This document shows, piece by piece, positions 15,574-18,425 of a stretch of 18,425 nucleotides of DNA. The DNA is taken from the NCBI GenBank assembly GCA_003552485.1, contig PUMX01000413.1, forward strand, positions 1-18,425, in the 5' to 3' direction. The notes below the pieces were generated by a model. It was given only the letters and a program-made list of their open reading frames with translations. It was not told the origin of the DNA and made no database searches. Numbering within the stretch: position 1 is the first letter of the stretch; each line of letters begins with the position of its first letter. The position numbers and the translations under genes were made by a program. The DNA comes from Candidatus Hydrogenedentota bacterium (GTDB lineage: Bacteria > Hydrogenedentota > Hydrogenedentia > Hydrogenedentales > SLHB01).

Positions 15574-16473
15574 CTATTTCCGTACTGCGCTCTTCCAGGG
15601 CGGCGTGTCAGGCAACAGGCTCTCGAATTCCTCGATAAGCGCGGATTCGTAGGAGCCGCCGTAGGTTCCCTCGAAGAACTTGTCCAGCGCCTCGTCGTGG
15701 AAACGCCGCCACGATTCCTCTTCGCCGCCAGGATTGATGGGGTAGAAGAACGCATCGTTGGCGCGCGCCGCCTTCATGTCGCCGGGCGCATCGCCAATCA
15801 TGAGCATATGCGAGTTCTTGTAGCGGCCTTCGGAGGCCATGGCGATATGCTCGCCTTTCTTGCCTTGTTCCTGGCCCGCTATAGAAAACACATACTTGGC
15901 AATGTCATGTTCCTCCCACTCGTTCTGCAAAGCCGCCTGTGGCGTGGCCGAGCACACCAGAATGTCGGCCTTGCTTTGGGCCTTTTCGAGCGATTCGCGC
16001 ATGTGGGGGAACGGGGGAACGCCTTCGACCATGTCCGCCACGGTGTCGTTGACGGCTTTGCTCCATTCCAACGCCCGGTGCATGTCCGGCTCGTCGTGTT
16101 CCTTGCAGTAGGCTTCAAGAGCCGGATTGCCCAGTTTCGATTCGGTCTCGATCCACCGCCGCAAGTTCGGCGTATCGGGAATGGCGACCTTACGTTCCTG
16201 GACTTTGTCCCATTCATTGAGGAGGTCAAAGGTCATGGTCAGCGCAGGGAAACGGTTGATGCCGCGCCATTTCGAGTAAAGATTGACAAACTCGGCCGCC
16301 ATCCGCGCGTACTTCGAGATGGGTTGCAGCTTCCAATGCTTGATAATGTTGGGGATGAAGCACTCCTTGTGCTTGATCTCCATGGTGTCGAAAGCGCACC
16401 CATCTGAATCGATGGCGATAAGATACTCGTGCTTGGGTTGATGATTCTTGAGTTCCACGGTGGGATCGCTCAT
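15574..16473 (-). CDS. HAD-superfamily hydrolase, probable phosphatase
   Basis: This 299-residue haloacid dehalogenase-type enzyme is probably a small-molecule phosphatase using an aspartyl-phosphate intermediate. Motif I is AIDSDGCAFDT, with nucleophile D22 and acid D24. The usual Thr after DxDG is Cys26. Motif II is S175 (VCSATP), motif III is K205 or K206, and motif IV is IGDAPGDMKAA with D228 and D232. A long insertion between motif I and II (about residues 30-165) makes a large helical cap, which sets substrate choice. ATG 16473 has AAGGA 10 nt upstream. It is the first gene of a tight unit with pdxB (3-nt gap) and the LarA-family gene, so its substrate may be a phosphorylated hydroxy acid. 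That link is inference. Confidence 0.87.
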   Translation of the reverse strand: MSDPTVELKNHQPKHEYLIAIDSDGCAFDTMEIKHKECFIPNIIKHWKLQPISKYARMAAEFVNLYSKWRGINRFPALTMTFDLLNEWDKVQERKVAIPDTPNLRRWIETESKLGNPALEAYCKEHDEPDMHRALEWSKAVNDTVADMVEGVPPFPHMRESLEKAQSKADILVCSATPQAALQNEWEEHDIAKYVFSIAGQEQGKKGEHIAMASEGRYKNSHMLMIGDAPGDMKAARANDAFFYPINPGGEEESWRRFHDEALDKFFEGTYGGSYESALIEEFESLLPDTPPWKSAVRK

Positions 16474-16662
16474 ATCGCTCAGTTCCTTTCTGTGCTGCTA
16501 TGTTTGCCCGTCAAAACCCTCGCAAGAAGCAGCGACCATGCTGTGATACCGGTGGCCCGGTGTGTGAGTCTTGGACCGGCCGGCATTTACACACCTTGCG
16601 GCTTCTCACTTGTGGAAATGAGAGGAGCGGCAATCGGACTGCTGTTCAGTTCGAGGCGGATG

Positions 16663-17496
16663 CTACACGCCGCTGAACGCCGAAAATCCACCGTCCACCG
16701 GTGTGACCACACCGGTCACGAAACGGCTTGCGTCCGAGGCCAGCCATACCGTCGCGCCAATCAAATCCTCCGGTTTGCCAAAATCGCCCATGGGCGTGTG
16801 ATCAATTATCGTTTTGCCGCGAGCCGTCAACTCGCCGGTCTTCTCATCAGTCAGCAGAAACCGGTTTTGCTCGGTCAAGAAGAAACCCGGCGCGATGGCG
16901 TTGACCCGCAGCTTTGCGCTGTATTCCTGAGCCAAATGCACAGCCAGCCATTGGGTGAAATTGTTCACTGCCGCTTTGGCCGCGCTATAGCCGGGGATGC
17001 GCGTAAGGGGACGGAACCCGTTCATCGAGGAGATGTTGATGATCGAGGCGCCATTGGGATTATCCTTCATGCGCTGTCCGAAAACCTGGGTCGGCACAAT
17101 CACGCCGCCCAGGAGGTTGAGATCCATCACGGTGCGCAAAGCGTCCTCCGGCAAGTCAAAGAAGGAGAGTTCGTCCGAAGTTGTCGCCCCCTTCATATTG
17201 CCGCCTACCGCGTTCAAGAGGATATCCACTTGGCCGAAATCGTCGTGAATGTGGTCGCAACAGCTTTCGATGGACTGCCGGTTGAAGGCGTCCATGCCAT
17301 AGCCGCCCGCCTTGACATGGTGGGCTTTAGCCATGGCTTCCGCCTTTTCTTTGGCCTGATCCTCGGCCAAGTCGCATATGGCGACATGCGCGCCGGCTTC
17401 CGCCAATCCACCCGCGATAGCGCCGCCAAGCACACCGGCGCCTCCAGTAACAACGGCCACTTTTCCGGAAAGGTCAAACACTGCGTGTGAAACCAT
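16663..17496 (-). CDS. SDR oxidoreductase, D-mannonate oxidoreductase-like
   Basis: This classical short-chain dehydrogenase/reductase of 277 residues resembles the group that interconverts D-mannonate and D-fructuronate in hexuronate breakdown. The cofactor loop is TGGAGVLGG (17-25). Catalytic residues are N127, S156/S157 (NISSMNG), Y170 and K174 (YSAAK). Features of the mannonate group are NAVGGN (95-100), PLTRIPGYSAAKAAVNNFTQ (163-182), RVNAIAPGFFLTEQNR (197-212), HTPMGDFGKPEDL near residue 235, and the C-terminus TPVDGGFSAFSGV. ATG 17496 gives the usual N-terminus, but no clear ribosome site precedes it. The 189-bp gap to the downstream HAD gene holds inverted repeats but no evident terminator. 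Gluconate or other keto-sugar acids remain possible substrates. Confidence 0.88.
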   Translation of the reverse strand: MVSHAVFDLSGKVAVVTGGAGVLGGAIAGGLAEAGAHVAICDLAEDQAKEKAEAMAKAHHVKAGGYGMDAFNRQSIESCCDHIHDDFGQVDILLNAVGGNMKGATTSDELSFFDLPEDALRTVMDLNLLGGVIVPTQVFGQRMKDNPNGASIINISSMNGFRPLTRIPGYSAAKAAVNNFTQWLAVHLAQEYSAKLRVNAIAPGFFLTEQNRFLLTDEKTGELTARGKTIIDHTPMGDFGKPEDLIGATVWLASDASRFVTGVVTPVDGGFSAFSGV

Positions 17497-17839
17497 AATA
17501 AGGTCTTATCCCCAAAGTATCAGGCGAAAGAATGCGGTTTGCCGCCGATGCGCACGCCCCTTCGGCCCGGCGCACAACCCCACCGGCAAGGCCGGTATGG
17601 TTTATCATCGGGAGTATGAATTGGCGTCTTCTAAACGGCGGTACGCCTGGAAGCATTGCAGAGCCTTTAGCCTACCACAGCTTCCGTGGCCTTTCAAATT
17701 CGGGCGGGGAATCTTTGGATAAGCTTCCGCTTCAAGAACAGAGGTTGGAGCCGCGACGCCTCCCCATCCGCCAAACGGATTAGATTGCGCGCTAGAATCT
17801 GGGTATGGACCAAGCGGGTCCCTGGGGGGCATGGTTTGC
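17497..17839. other. 343-bp non-coding gap between dnaJ and the SDR gene
   Basis: I see no gene here. Short frames on either strand have no start signal or family look. The gap contains a 6-bp inverted repeat ACCGGC-AAG-GCCGGT at 17582-17596 and the left arm of the large inverted repeat around the dnaJ stop. A promoter for the SDR gene should lie in the part near 17500-17600, but no clear -35/-10 pair was found. Confidence 0.6.
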
Positions 17840-17872
17840 CTAGAGACCCAGGGACCCCTTGATCTTGTCCAT
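17805..17872 (-). other. Large imperfect inverted repeat around the dnaJ stop codon
   Basis: GGGTCCCTGGG (17816-17826) and CCCAGGGACCC (17847-17857) are a perfect 11-bp pair. The stem extends through CAAG (17811-17814) with CTTG (17858-17861), leaving a single bulged C. It then continues, past a 5-nt bulge, through ATGGAC (17805-17810) with GTCCAT (17867-17872). The 20-nt loop contains the dnaJ stop codon (17840-17842). No U-tract follows on the minus strand. Confidence 0.55.
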
Positions 17873-18425
17873 GAACCGCTTATGCAGGGGGTAGCTTGAT
17901 GAGTTCGTGGATTCTTCAAACTTCCGCAGCAGTTCTTTTTGCTCTTTGTTGAGTTTCGCCGGGGTTTCCACCTGTACCTTAACGAATTCATCGCCTTTCT
18001 GATACCCACGCAAGTCGGGCAGGCCCTGACCGCGCAAGCGGAACATCGTGCCGGATTGGGTGCCCGAAGGGATCTTTAGTTCGGCTTCGCCTTTGAGCGT
18101 GGGCACGCGGATCGTGTCGCCGAGGGCGGCCTGTGGAAAGCTGATGGGCACTTCACAGATGAGATCGTTTCCGTGACGCTCGAATACCTCGCTGGGTTCA
18201 ACTTCGACCAGGATATAGAGATCGCCACGCGGCCCGCCGTTCTGGCCCGGCTCGCCTTCGCCGGAAACACGCAAGCGCGAACCCGTATCGACGCCGGCCG
18301 GAATATCCACGCTGATCTCACGCTCCGTGGCGACCCGGCCGCTACCAGAACAGCGCACACACGGCTTCGTCACCACGCTGCCACGGCCGCGGCAACGTGG
18401 ACAGGTCTGCGTGACGCTGAAGAAA
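17840..18425 (-). CDS. dnaJ: Chaperone DnaJ, C-terminal part
   Basis: This is the C-terminal ~195 residues of the Hsp40 co-chaperone that delivers unfolded proteins to DnaK and stimulates its ATPase. The gene starts beyond the window's right edge, and the frame is open to the last base. The first visible residues hold the last two zinc-finger repeats, CPRCRGRG and CVRCSGSG. The substrate-binding beta domains follow, with IPAGVDTGSRLRVSGEGEPG, GDLYILVEV, FPQAALGDTIRVPTL, IPSGTQSGTMFRLRGQGLP and GDEFVKVQVETP. The tail, LNKEQKELLRKFEE to a short charged end, is typical. The J domain and the first two zinc repeats are not in the window. An internal GTG at 18376 is not the real start. An inverted repeat surrounds the stop codon. 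Confidence 0.95.
   Translation of the reverse strand, partial: FFSVTQTCPRCRGRGSVVTKPCVRCSGSGRVATEREISVDIPAGVDTGSRLRVSGEGEPGQNGGPRGDLYILVEVEPSEVFERHGNDLICEVPISFPQAALGDTIRVPTLKGEAELKIPSGTQSGTMFRLRGQGLPDLRGYQKGDEFVKVQVETPAKLNKEQKELLRKFEESTNSSSYPLHKRFMDKIKGSLGL

Noticed and set aside
16555..16615. Paired GGTGTGT/ACACACC and TCTCA/TGAGA repeats in the HAD-SDR gap as a terminator or operator
   Set aside because: Arms of five to seven bases with loops of 10 nt or more are expected by chance here; no U-tract or promoter overlap.
16429..17490. A 353-codon open frame on the plus strand opposite the SDR gene
   Set aside because: It is the complement of a clearly conserved SDR and part of the HAD gene start; its translation has no recognisable domain and GC-rich DNA commonly leaves such frames open.
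17582..17596. ACCGGC-AAG-GCCGGT inverted repeat as a terminator
   Set aside because: Short stem, no T-run on either side, and not close behind any stop codon.
1..18425. Defence system, CRISPR, prophage, insertion sequence, tRNA or rRNA
   Set aside because: I found no direct-repeat array, transposase, integrase, phage gene or tRNA-like cloverleaf; the recognised genes are housekeeping or metabolic.

Overview
The window is an 18.4-kb piece of a GC-rich bacterial chromosome, densely coding and without mobile elements, RNA genes or CRISPR. A secreted protease ending in a dockerin-type Ca-binding repeat pair, a secreted ThuA-domain protein, a mannonate-oxidoreductase-type SDR, a LarA-family protein and an archaeal-type PurO suggest an uncultured polysaccharide-degrading lineage of the Planctomycetes/Hydrogenedentes/Lentisphaerae kind. 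That taxonomic guess is inference from domain content only.

Layout. Plus strand (1-2517): the 3' end of rsmA (16S rRNA dimethyltransferase), overlapped by a soluble PAS histidine kinase, then a secreted ThuA-domain protein. A convergent junction (2518-2712) holds an 11-bp perfect inverted repeat. Everything from 2713 to the end is on the minus strand. In transcription order (right to left) it runs: dnaJ (3' part only), a 343-bp gap, an SDR of the D-mannonate oxidoreductase type, a HAD-type phosphatase, PdxB (erythronate-4-phosphate dehydrogenase), a LarA-family protein, a pyrophosphate-type phosphofructokinase, 6-phosphogluconate dehydrogenase, a xylose-isomerase-like TIM barrel, a D-2-hydroxyacid dehydrogenase, PurO (IMP cyclohydrolase), PurB (adenylosuccinate lyase), a diacylglycerol/lipid kinase and the dockerin-bearing lysyl-endopeptidase-like protease.

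How the genes fit together. HAD-pdxB-larA-like is a tight unit (3-nt gap, then an 8-nt overlap). The genes around it act on sugar acids, 2-hydroxy acids or sugar phosphates, so 8107-17496 reads as a carbon-metabolism neighbourhood, possibly a sugar-acid pathway in which a LarA-type epimerase works beside NAD-linked hydroxyacid dehydrogenases. purO and purB are two late steps of purine synthesis placed together, and the lipid kinase starts 10 nt after purB. Several minus-strand gaps contain strong stem-loops that lack a U-tract.

Most worth following: (1) the LarA homologue with all nickel-pincer residues, coupled to PdxB; (2) the dockerin-tagged protease whose six cysteines, triad, lysine-specificity Asp and propeptide Lys match the Achromobacter protease I plan; (3) PurO in an otherwise bacterial setting; (4) the U-less intergenic hairpins, including one that places the dnaJ stop codon in its loop.
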